The notes under the pieces were generated by a model. The model worked only from the letters and a program-made list of their open reading frames with translations. It had not been told where the DNA came from and did no database searches. A DNA stretch of 64,000 nucleotides from an uncultured Eubacteriales bacterium. GTDB taxonomy: Bacteria > Bacillota > Clostridia > Oscillospirales > CAG-272. Location of the stretch: positions 1 to 64,000 of the forward strand of contig CAKSLU010000005.1 of assembly GCA_934474225.1 (NCBI GenBank), read 5' to 3'. Position 1 is the stretch's first letter. Every line of letters begins with the position of its first letter. Positions 41,269 through 49,800 of this stretch are shown one piece after another. The translations under genes and the position numbers were made by a program.

Positions 41269-42305
41269 CAGAGACCGCCTCCGAACAGTTTTGCAATGTC
41301 CTTGAAAGTGACCAGCACCATCAGCCCGAGCAAGAGCACGATGCCAACGAAATGCACTGCCGCCTCATACTTGGCGGGCACTTTCTTCCCAAAAATCATC
41401 TCATAGAGGATAAACACGAGTCTGCCGCCGTCCAGCGCCGGGAGCGGCAGGAGATTGACCACGCCGAGGTTCATCGACAGCACGCAGAGCAGATAGACAA
41501 ACGAGCCGCCCCCCTGCTTTGCCGCGTCGCCGAGCGCCACGGTCACGCCGACGGGGCCGGAGACCGCGTCCATGCTGACCCTGCCGAAAATCATATCGAT
41601 GAGCGAATCCCAAATCATTTTGACCGTGGAAAAGCTGCGCACAAAGGTGTGCTTTAAGAGATTGCCGAAGTTCTTCTCCTCGGCAAGCACCTTGAAATCC
41701 ACCGTGCCGAACAGCATGCCGGACGAGGTCTGCGTGGGGAAGGTCACATCGTGCAGCACGAGTTTCTGCCCGTCGCGGATAACCTCTATGTCAATCGGCT
41801 CATAGCCCGCGTGCATGATCTCATAGGCGACATCATAATACACGCGCGTGCGCGTGCCGTCCACGCGGACAATGCGGTCGCCCGTCTGCAGCTGCGCTGC
41901 GCTGGTCGCGCCCTCGCGGAACTGCGCAACGGTGTTGGACGCCAGCGCATCCTGCGACAGCACGATGCCGAACATCAGCACAAAGGCGAGCAGCACATTC
42001 ATAAGACCGCCTGCGGCGACGATGATGAACTTCTGCCACGGGCGCTTCTCGGCGAAGGAATCCGCGCCGTCTGCCTCCTCGTCCTCACCCTTCATGCTGA
42101 CGAAGCCGCCGAACGGCAGCGCCCGCAGATTAAACGCCGTACCGCGCTTGTCGGTGACGCCGCCCAGGCGCGGCCCCATGCCGATGGAAAACTCCTCGAT
42201 TTTGACGCCCGCGGCGCGCGCCGTGAGAAAATGCCCCAGCTCGTGGAGCAGAATCATCAGCCCAAACGCGAAAACGGCGAGCAGGATATACAGAAATGTC
42301 GTCAT
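41268..42305 (-). CDS. rseP: site-2 (RIP) metalloprotease RseP
   Basis: This intramembrane zinc protease cleaves membrane-bound anti-sigma factors or signal-peptide remnants. The 345-residue protein has HELGH at residues 21-25 in the first membrane span, a PDZ domain (about 110-190) and the third ligand motif PALDGGR near 288. ATG 42305 follows AAAGGAG and overlaps the dxr stop by four bases. It could process the ECF anti-sigma encoded at 30675-31730, although that link is only inferred. Confidence 0.95.
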   Translation of the reverse strand: MTTFLYILLAVFAFGLMILLHELGHFLTARAAGVKIEEFSIGMGPRLGGVTDKRGTAFNLRALPFGGFVSMKGEDEEADGADSFAEKRPWQKFIIVAAGGLMNVLLAFVLMFGIVLSQDALASNTVAQFREGATSAAQLQTGDRIVRVDGTRTRVYYDVAYEIMHAGYEPIDIEVIRDGQKLVLHDVTFPTQTSSGMLFGTVDFKVLAEEKNFGNLLKHTFVRSFSTVKMIWDSLIDMIFGRVSMDAVSGPVGVTVALGDAAKQGGGSFVYLLCVLSMNLGVVNLLPLPALDGGRLVFILYEMIFGKKVPAKYEAAVHFVGIVLLLGLMVLVTFKDIAKLFGGGL

Positions 42306-43468
42306 TGAACTCCTTTTGCGGCGAGAACGCGCGCACGCGCGTCTCTGTCCGCGCAAAATACATCTTCGACCGTGAAGTCGGGTTTGTTCCTGAAGCCGTC
42401 CATCGCATCGGCAACCGTCCCGGCAATCTCGCAGAAACGAATTTTGCCGTCGAGGAACAGCGAGACCGCCGCCTCGTTTGCCGCGCTGAGCACGGCAGGC
42501 ATCAGCCCGCCCGTCTCAATCGCGCGATAGGCAAGCCCCAGCAGCGGAAAAGTCTCCATATCGGGGCGCTTAAAAGTGAGCGTGCCGACCGAGAAGAGGT
42601 CGAGCGGCTCGATCACGGCGGGCAGCCGCGCGGGGTAAGTCAGCGCATACTGCACGCACTCCCGCATATCGGGGTGGCTCAGCTCGGCGATGACGGCGTT
42701 ATCAATATATTCCACCGCGCTGTGGATTATACTCTCGCGGTGCACAACGACCGTGACCTGCTCGGGGGCAACACCGAAGAGGCGCACCGCCTCGATGACT
42801 TCAAGCCCCTTGTTCATCAGGGATGCGCTGTCCACCGTGATTTTCGCGCCCATCTTCCAGGTGGGATGCTTCAGCGCGTCGGCAAGCGTGACAGCCTCAA
42901 GCTGCTCTTTTGTATAGCCGAAGAACGGCCCGCCCGACGCGGTGAGCAGCAGGCGCTTGACCTCGCCGTGCGTGCCGCAGTGCAAGCACTGGAAGATGGC
43001 GCTGTGTTCGCTGTCCACGGGAATCAGCTCGGCGCCGCCCGCTCTCGCCGCCGCATCCACGAGGTTGCCCGCAGCGACAATCGACTCCTTGTTTGCCGTG
43101 GCGATGCGCATGCCGCGCCCGGCGGCGGCGAGCGTGGGCGCAAGCCCCGCAAGCCCGAGAATCGAGTTGACCGCCGTTTTTGCATCGGTCTCGTCGATCA
43201 CGCGGAGAATGCCCGCATCGCCCGCGTAAACCTTGGTGCGCATGTCCTGCACACGCACAGCAAGGTCACGCGCGGCGTCCGCATCCGCCATAGCGCAGAC
43301 GCGCGGGTTGAAGCGGCGAATCTGCTTTTCCAGCTCCGCCGTATTTTTGCCGCCGGTGAGCGCGTCCACGCGCACGCCGAAGCGGTGGCAGACGTCGAGT
43401 GCCTGCGTGCCGACCGAGCCGGTGGAACCCAGCACCAAAACCGGCGAAATCTCATAGGTTTGCATCAT
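42302..43468 (-). CDS. dxr: 1-deoxy-D-xylulose 5-phosphate reductoisomerase Dxr
   Basis: Dxr converts DXP to MEP with NADPH and Mn or Mg, committing carbon to the MEP pathway. The 388-residue protein has the NADPH loop LGSTGSVGTQ (13-22), ATANKESIVAAG, the metal/substrate stretch IPVDSEHSAIFQCL, the flexible-loop region LLTASGGPF and WKMGAKITVDSASLMNKG. The start uses a double ATG at 43468. It is followed by rseP with a four-base overlap. Confidence 0.97.
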   Translation of the reverse strand: MMQTYEISPVLVLGSTGSVGTQALDVCHRFGVRVDALTGGKNTAELEKQIRRFNPRVCAMADADAARDLAVRVQDMRTKVYAGDAGILRVIDETDAKTAVNSILGLAGLAPTLAAAGRGMRIATANKESIVAAGNLVDAAARAGGAELIPVDSEHSAIFQCLHCGTHGEVKRLLLTASGGPFFGYTKEQLEAVTLADALKHPTWKMGAKITVDSASLMNKGLEVIEAVRLFGVAPEQVTVVVHRESIIHSAVEYIDNAVIAELSHPDMRECVQYALTYPARLPAVIEPLDLFSVGTLTFKRPDMETFPLLGLAYRAIETGGLMPAVLSAANEAAVSLFLDGKIRFCEIAGTVADAMDGFRNKPDFTVEDVFCADRDARARVLAAKGVQ

Positions 43469-43481
43469 CTATGCCTCTTGC

Positions 43482-44309
43482 TTATCTGAAAATCGAGAAG
43501 GTTTGCGGATTGGACAGCAGAATGTACATCACCGGGGCGATGGCAATCACACTGTCAAAGCGGTCGAGCACGCCGCCGTGCCCGGGGAACAGATTGCCGT
43601 AATCCTTGATGCCGCTGTTCCGCTTGAAATAGGACGCAATCAGGTCGCCAAGCTGCGAAATGACCGAGAGCAGCGCGCCGCAGATAAAGAGCGACAGCAC
43701 ATGCGGGCGCGCGACCTTGTAGAGGTTGGCATACAGCACGCCGCAGCCGACAAAGAGCAGCGCCGCCAGCAGCGTGCCGCCGACAGCCCCCTCCACCGTC
43801 TTCTTCGGGCTGACGGCGGGGATGAGTTTGTGCTTGCCGAAGAAATAGCCCGAGAAGTACGCAAAAATATCTGTGCCGAACGCCGTGACGACAATCATAA
43901 TCAGCAGAAACAGCCCGTGCGCAAGGTCGCGCGCGGCAAGCAGGCAGGCAAAGCCGCTGGAAATGTACAATGTGCCGACCACCGCCTTGGCAACCTTGGA
44001 AAAATCGGATTTTTCACTGGTGAGCATCGCATGCGCCAGCATGTAAAAAGTGTACACATAGGTCACACCGAAAAAGAACATCCAGTGTCCGTTCAGATAC
44101 CGCGCCATCAGCGGCGCGGCGACAGCCATGAGGTAGCTCGGCACGGCGAAGCCGTATGCCTTTTCAATCCCGATGCAGCGCAGATACTCAAACACGCCGA
44201 CAAGCGCCAGCAGCACGATAGCCACCGAGAGCGCCGGGGTGTGCGACCAGATCAGAAGCGGAATCGCGACGGCAACCATGCAGGCGCCGGTGATGATTCT
44301 TGTCTTCAT
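43482..44309 (-). CDS. cdsA: phosphatidate cytidylyltransferase CdsA
   Basis: CdsA makes CDP-diacylglycerol from phosphatidate and CTP in the membrane. The 275-residue protein has about eight membrane spans and the family signature SPKKTVEGAVGG, with DLIASYFKRNSGIKDYGNLF and PGHGGVLDRFDS. ATG 44309 is one base after the uppS stop. The longer upstream open frame is antisense-like and unsupported. Confidence 0.95.
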   Translation of the reverse strand: MKTRIITGACMVAVAIPLLIWSHTPALSVAIVLLALVGVFEYLRCIGIEKAYGFAVPSYLMAVAAPLMARYLNGHWMFFFGVTYVYTFYMLAHAMLTSEKSDFSKVAKAVVGTLYISSGFACLLAARDLAHGLFLLIMIVVTAFGTDIFAYFSGYFFGKHKLIPAVSPKKTVEGAVGGTLLAALLFVGCGVLYANLYKVARPHVLSLFICGALLSVISQLGDLIASYFKRNSGIKDYGNLFPGHGGVLDRFDSVIAIAPVMYILLSNPQTFSIFR

Positions 44310-44310
44310 G

Positions 44311-45036
44311 TCATACTCCTCCGTAGCGGCGTTTCCGCTTGTAAAAATCCGCAACGATGCGGTCAATCTCATGCGGCGTGAGGTCCGGCCAGAGCGTGTC
44401 CGTGAAGTACAGCTCGGCATATGCCGCCTGCCAGAGTAAGAAGTTGGACAGGCGGATGTCGCCGCCCGTGCGCACGATGAGGTCGGGGTCGGGGCAATGC
44501 GCCGTGTAGACAGCGCCCGAAATATCGTCCTCGGTGACATGCGTCTTCCCCGCCGCAATCAGCGTGTTGGCAGCATGCGCAATCTCGGCGCGCCCGCCGT
44601 AATTGAGCGCGATGTTGAGCAGCAGATCCTTGTCGCGCGAAATGCGCTCGACATTTTCAATCTTCGCCCGGAGCTTTGGCGGGAAGATGGACATGTCGCC
44701 GAGAAAAACTAAGTGAATGTTGTTCTCATCCATCGAGGCGACCGCATCGTCGATGTAATCCGACAGCAGTCCGAGAATCGCGTCCACCTCATGTTTCGGC
44801 CGCTTCCAGTTCTCGGTGGAGAACGCATAGACGGTAATCATCTTCACGCCGATGTCGCCGCAATAGCGGATAATCTTTTTGAAGGTCTTCGCGCCGTTGA
44901 CATGCCCGTACTCGCGCGGCATGGAGCGCTTTTTCGCCCATCTGCCGTTGCCGTCCATGATAAACGCGATATGCTTGAGGCGTTCGTCCACATGCGTGTG
45001 CGCCTTTGCGGGTTTTGCTTTGCCGAATAAAAACAT
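44311..45036 (-). CDS. uppS: undecaprenyl diphosphate synthase UppS
   Basis: UppS builds the C55 carrier lipid for wall synthesis from FPP and IPP. The 241-residue cis-prenyltransferase has the catalytic Asp 28 in IMDGNGRWAKKR, then YAFSTENWKRP and the C-terminal DLIVRTGGDIRLSNFLLWQ with YFTDTLWPD. ATG 45036 follows GAGGACAG; it gives the usual short N terminus, while the extension to 45096 has no ribosome site. Confidence 0.96.
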   Translation of the reverse strand: MFLFGKAKPAKAHTHVDERLKHIAFIMDGNGRWAKKRSMPREYGHVNGAKTFKKIIRYCGDIGVKMITVYAFSTENWKRPKHEVDAILGLLSDYIDDAVASMDENNIHLVFLGDMSIFPPKLRAKIENVERISRDKDLLLNIALNYGGRAEIAHAANTLIAAGKTHVTEDDISGAVYTAHCPDPDLIVRTGGDIRLSNFLLWQAAYAELYFTDTLWPDLTPHEIDRIVADFYKRKRRYGGV

Positions 45037-45122
45037 CGTCTGTCCTCGCTTTACCGAAAATGCCGGAAAATCGCAGAAAGGGACTGCCGCACGCAAATGC
45101 CAATGCGACAGCCCCGAAACTG

Positions 45123-45677
45123 TTAGATTGCCATGATTTCCTTGTCTTTTTCTGCGGAAATCGTGTCAACCTCTTTGATAAACTTGTCGGTGAGGTCCTG
45201 CACCAGCTTGTCGCTTGCCTTGACCTCGTCCTCGGTCATGTCGCCGTCCTTCTTCATCGCCTTGGTCTTGTCGTTGGCCTCGCGGCGGACATTGCGGATG
45301 GCAACCTTTGCTTCCTCGCAGAGCTTGGCGACCTGCTTGGTCAGCTCTTTTCTGCGCTCCTCGGTCGGCTGCGGGAAGGCAAGGCGGATGACCTTACCGT
45401 CGTTTTGCGGCGTCAGCCCGATGTCGGAGGCGAGAATCGCCTTCTCGATATTCTTCAGCGTGGACGCATCCCAGGGGGAAATCACCAGCGTGCGGGGATC
45501 GGGAACCTGAATGGCAGCCATCTGCGTAATCGGCGTGGGTGTGCCGTAATAATCGACGGCGACGCGCGACAGTACCTCGGGGTTTGCCTTGCCGGCGCGA
45601 ACCGTGTTGAGGTTCTGGTGCAGCGACTCGATTGACTTTTTCATCTTGTGTTCAAATTCTTTGGTATCCAGTTTCAT
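45123..45677 (-). CDS. frr: ribosome recycling factor Frr
   Basis: RRF splits the post-termination ribosome together with EF-G. The 184-residue length and features are standard: the start EFEHKMKKSIESLHQNLNTV, RAGKANPEVL, DYYGTPTPI, and the second helical block EERRKELTKQVAKLCEEAKV. ATG 45677 follows AAAGGAT. It lies 21 bases after pyrH. The 86-base gap before uppS contains an imperfect hairpin (45074-45115) without a T run. Confidence 0.97.
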   Translation of the reverse strand: MKLDTKEFEHKMKKSIESLHQNLNTVRAGKANPEVLSRVAVDYYGTPTPITQMAAIQVPDPRTLVISPWDASTLKNIEKAILASDIGLTPQNDGKVIRLAFPQPTEERRKELTKQVAKLCEEAKVAIRNVRREANDKTKAMKKDGDMTEDEVKASDKLVQDLTDKFIKEVDTISAEKDKEIMAI

Positions 45678-45698
45678 TGTCTTATATCCTTTCCGAAT

Positions 45699-46406
45699 TT
45701 ATTTTACAATCGTACCGATTTCTTCGCCCGTGACGGCACGATAGATGTTCTCGGGGTCGTCCAGCCCGAAGACCAGAATCGGGATGTGGTTGTCCATGCA
45801 GAAGGAGGTCGCCGTGGAGTCCATGGCGGCAAGCCCGCGGGAGAGGATCTCCTGATAGGTGATGGCGTCAATCTTGGTTGCCGTCTTGTCCACGCGCGGG
45901 TCTGCGGTGTACACGCCGTCGATGTTCTTGGCGAGCAGCACGACATCCGCATTGATTTCAGCCGCGCGGAGCACGGCGGCGGTGTCAGTGGAGAAATACG
46001 GCGAACCAAGCCCGCAGCCGAAAATCACGACGCGCCCCTTTTCGAGGTGACGGACGGCGCGCGCGCGGATGTACGGCTCTGCCATCGCGCGCATCTCAAT
46101 GGCGGTCATCACGCGGGTGGTGATGCCTGCGCGCTCAAAGGCATCCTGCAGCGCCAATGCGTTGATGGCGGTCGCCAGCATGCCCATGTGGTCGGCGCGG
46201 ACGCGATCCATGTTCACGCCCTGTCTGCCGCGCCAGATATTGCCCGCGCCGACGATGACGCCGACCTCGACGCCCGCCTCGACGCACTTTTTGATAACCT
46301 TTGCAATCTCGTCGATAAATGCGTGGTTGTAAATGCCCTGTGCATCGCGCGCCAGTGCCTCGCCCGAGAGCTTGAGCAGCACGCGCTTATACTTTACTTC
46401 TGCCAT
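45699..46406 (-). CDS. pyrH: uridylate kinase PyrH
   Basis: PyrH phosphorylates UMP to UDP. The 235-residue amino-acid-kinase fold protein shows KRVLLKLSGEAL (7-18), GAGNIWRGR, DHMGMLATAINALAL, VIFGCGLGSPYFSTDTAA and LLAKNIDGVYTADPR. ATG 46406 follows AAAGGA. It opens the run pyrH-frr-uppS-cdsA-dxr-rseP-ispG. In many Firmicutes rpsB and tsf precede it directly; here they lie about 15 kb away. Confidence 0.97.
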   Translation of the reverse strand: MAEVKYKRVLLKLSGEALARDAQGIYNHAFIDEIAKVIKKCVEAGVEVGVIVGAGNIWRGRQGVNMDRVRADHMGMLATAINALALQDAFERAGITTRVMTAIEMRAMAEPYIRARAVRHLEKGRVVIFGCGLGSPYFSTDTAAVLRAAEINADVVLLAKNIDGVYTADPRVDKTATKIDAITYQEILSRGLAAMDSTATSFCMDNHIPILVFGLDDPENIYRAVTGEEIGTIVK

Positions 46407-46445
46407 AATGAAGTCCTTTCCGATGAAACATTTTCACACACATCT

Positions 46446-46474
46446 ATTTTATACGATACTTTGCGATTTGTAAA
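46446..46474 (-). promoter_or_regulatory. promoter of the pyrH gene run
   Basis: TTTACA, 17 bases and TAAAAT on the minus strand lie 40 bases before the pyrH start and right after a repeat island. Confidence 0.65.
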
Positions 46475-46518
46475 CCTTTTTTTGCAGATATGCGAAAAAA
46501 CCTTGCGGGGGAGCGTTT

Positions 46519-46632
46519 GGCTCCCCTGTGTAAGGGGAGCTGTCAACGAAGTTGACTGAGGGGTTGTACCTTTACCGTGTAACAATCCCTCCGTCATGCT
46601 CCGCATGACACCTCCCTTTACACAAGGGAGGC
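46519..46632. repeat. family 2 paired-hairpin element, copy 2
   Basis: Outer hairpins CTCCCCTGTGTAAGGGGAG and its diverged partner face each other. The variable inner stems are GTCAAC/GTTGAC on the left and GTCATGC/GCATGAC on the right, the latter the same as in copy 1. Confidence 0.75.
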
Positions 46633-46641
46633 GAAGATAGA

Positions 46642-46670
46642 GCGGCGGGAGCGAGCCCCCGCCCTACGGG
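46642..46670. repeat. family 4 short repeat, copy 2
   Basis: GGCGGGAGCGAGCCCCCGCC is the inverse of the block at 14724-14750 and is again placed between families 2 and 3. Confidence 0.6.
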
Positions 46671-46692
46671 TGTGCAAAGATTTTTCGCGTAC

Positions 46693-46768
46693 CTGTAGGG
46701 ACCGGCGTCCCCGACGGTCCGTTTTTGCTTTGGCATGGGCGGGTCGTCGAGGGCGCCGACCCCTACCG
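46693..46768. repeat. family 3 inverted repeat, complete copy
   Basis: About 27-bp imperfect arms (TAGGGACCGGCGTCC on the left, its diverged inverse on the right ending GACCCCTA) enclose a T-rich spacer. Half copies occur at 14908-14936 and 40024-40035. Confidence 0.6.
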
Positions 46769-46785
46769 GATAGGAGCGTGTTTTC

Positions 46786-46895
46786 GGCTCCCCTGTGTAA
46801 GGGAAGCTGGCGCGCGAGCGCCTGAGGGGTTGTTTTTGCTTTGTAACAATCCCTCCGCCGCCGTCCGGCGGCACCTCCCTTTACCGGGGGGAGGC
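46786..46895. repeat. family 2 paired-hairpin element, copy 3
   Basis: Inner stems are GGCGC/GCGCC on the left and GCCGCC/GGCGGC on the right. The right end abuts the polC stop codon directly, so it probably lies in the polC 3' untranslated region. Confidence 0.75.
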
Positions 46896-49800
46896 TCAGA
46901 AGAACGTATACTGATTCGTTTCGCTGAGGTTTTTCAGCGCGCCGCTCTGCGAGAGAATCTCAATGACGCTCTTGTTCAGCTTGGCGCGTTCGCGCAATTC
47001 CTCAATCGAGAAAAACTCGCCGTCGGCGCGCGCCTCGACAATCTTCTGCGCCGCGCCCTCGCCAAGCCCGCCGAGCGCCGCGAAAGGCAGACGAATCTTG
47101 CCGTTTTCGGGCAGGAACGCGGTGGCGTCCGACTTATAGAGGTCGACCGGCAGGAAGACCACGCCGCGCGCCAGCGCCTCGCGTGCCAGCGACAGCGCCG
47201 TGACGGTTTCTGCCTCCTTCTGCGTGGCGTCCGGCTTTTTGGACAGCTCCTCAATGGTGGCGCTGACCGCACCTCTGCCGCGCATGACGATGTCGCCGTC
47301 AAAGCCGCCCGGCGCAACCGTGAAGTACGCCGCATAAAACTCCATCGGATAGTAAATCTTGTACCACGCAAGGCGAATCGCGCTCATGACATACGCCGCA
47401 GCGTGCGCCTTCGGGAACATGTATTTGATTTTCTTGCAGGAGGCGATGTACCACTCGGGCACATCGTGCTTCAGCATTTCTTCCTCCCACTCGGGCTTGA
47501 CGCCCTTGCCCTTTCGCACCGCCTCCATGATGTCAAACGAGAGCTTGTTTTCCAGCCCGTGGCGAATGAGGTAGAGCATGATGCCGTCGCGTGTACCCAC
47601 AACTTCGGAAATCGTGCAGGTGCCCGCCTTGATGAGGTCCTGCGCGTTGCCGAGCCACACATCCGTGCCATGCGTCAGCCCCGAAATCTGAAGGAGGTCG
47701 GCGAAAGTCTTCGGCTTCGCGTCCTCAAGCACGCCCTGGATGAAGCGCGTGCCCATCTCGGGCAGCCCCAGCGTGCCGAGGTTGCAGCCGATGTCGTCCG
47801 GCGTGACGCCGAGCGGCGCGCAGCTCTCAAACAGCTCGTAGGCGGCGCGGTCGTTCATCTTCACATCCATGACGCTCGTGTGCGTGTAGCGCTCGAGCAT
47901 CTTATATTTGGTCGGCATATCGTGTCCAAGCTCGTCCAGCTTCAGAATGGTATCGTGCAGATACGAGAACTGGAAGTGCGTGGTGACGATGTTGGAATTG
48001 GGGTCGTCGGCCGGGTGCTGCACCGGCGAGAAGTCGTAGATGCTGTACTCCTTCGGCACGACGATGATGCCGCCGGGGTGCTGCCCCGTGGTGCGCTTGA
48101 CGCCGACGCAGCCCGCGATCAGGCGATCCGCATCCGCGCGGCAGAGCGCGATGCCCTTTTCCTCGAGATATTTTGAGACAAAGCCGAACGCCGTCTTCGA
48201 CGCCAGCGTGCCGATCGTCCCCGCGCGGAAGACGTTTTCGCTGCCGAACAGCTCCTCGGTGTACTTATGCACCTTGCCCTGCACATCGCCCGAGAAGTTG
48301 AGGTCGATATCCGGCGACTTGTCGCCGAAGAAGCCGAGGAAGGTTTCAAACGGGATATCGTGCCCGTCGCCGCGCAGCGGACTGCCGCAGACCGGGCAGA
48401 TTTTGTCCGGCAGGTCAAAGCCCGAGCCCACCGAGCCGTCGGTGAAGAACTCGCTGTACTTGCACTTCGGGCAGACATAGTGCGGCGGCAGCGGGTTGAC
48501 CTCGGAGATGCCCGCCATCGACGCGACGAAGGACGAGCCGACCGAGCCGCGCGAGCCGACGAGGTAGCCCTGGCTCTCGCTGTAGGACACCAGCTTCTGT
48601 GCGATGATGTACAGCACGGCAAAGCCGTGTTTGATGATCGAGTCCAGTTCTTTTTCAAGTCTGGCGGACACGATTTCGGGCAACTCGTCGCCGTAGAGCG
48701 CGCGGGCATGCTCCCAGCACATCCGCTGCAAATCCTCCTCCGCGCCCTCCATGTTCGGCGTGTAGGTGCCCTTCGGAATCGGGCGGATCTCCTCAATCAT
48801 GTCGCTGATTCGATTTGTATTTTCAACGACCACCTCATAGGCGGTCTCTTCCCCGAGGTAGGCAAACTCCTCGAGCATCTCCTCGGTGGTGCGCAGGTAC
48901 AGCCCGACATCCTTGTCCGCGTCCGAGAACTTCATGCCGGAGAGCAGAATCTTGCGATAGATTTCATCCTCTTTGTTCATGAAGTGCGCGTCGCAGGTGG
49001 CAACGACCGGCTTGCCGAGCTTTTTGCCCAGCGCGACGATTTTGCGGTTAAGCTCGCGCAGCCCCTCGTCGTCCGCGACCTTGCCCTCCGCGACAAGAAA
49101 GCGGTTGTTGCAGATCGGCTGAATCTCCAGGTAGTCATAGAACGAGGCAATGCGCTCGATTTCGTCCTGCGGCAGCCCGTCCAGCACCGCGCGGAACAGC
49201 TCGCCCGCCTCGCAGGCAGAGCCGATGATGAGCCCGTCGCGGTACTGCTCCAACACGGTCTTTGGGATGCGGGGATTGCGGCGGTAGTATTGCAGATAGC
49301 TCATCGAGATGAGGCGGTAGAGGTTTTTCAGCCCGACGAGGTTTTTGACCAAAATAATCTGGTGATAGGTGCGCAGATTCAGCGGGTCGGCGCTCGACTT
49401 CATGACCTCGTTGATGCGCCCGAGGTCGGAGATGCCCTCGTTCATCAGCTGCTCGGACATCTTGAAGTAGATCATCGCCAGCATCTCCGCATCGTCGCAG
49501 GCGCGGTGGTGGTTGAAGTCGCCGAGGCCGTAATGCTCGGCGAGGATGTCCAGTTTGTGCTTTTTGAGGTCGGGGTTGGCAAAGCGGGAGAGCGCAACCG
49601 TGTCGAGATAGGGATTGGTGAACGGAATCTTCAGCTTCTCGGCGGCGGCGCGGATGAAACTCGTATCGAAGTTTGCGTTGTGCGCAATCAGCAGCCGGTC
49701 GCCCGCAAATTCGAGGAAGGCGGGGATGGCCTTGTCGATCTTCGGCGCGTCCGCCACCATCTCGTCGGTGATGCCGGTCAGCTCGGTAATTTTTTCGGGA

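Noticed and set aside
45074..45115. Hairpin between frr and uppS as a terminator
   Set aside because: The stem has two mismatches and no T run on the minus strand, so read-through into uppS is expected.
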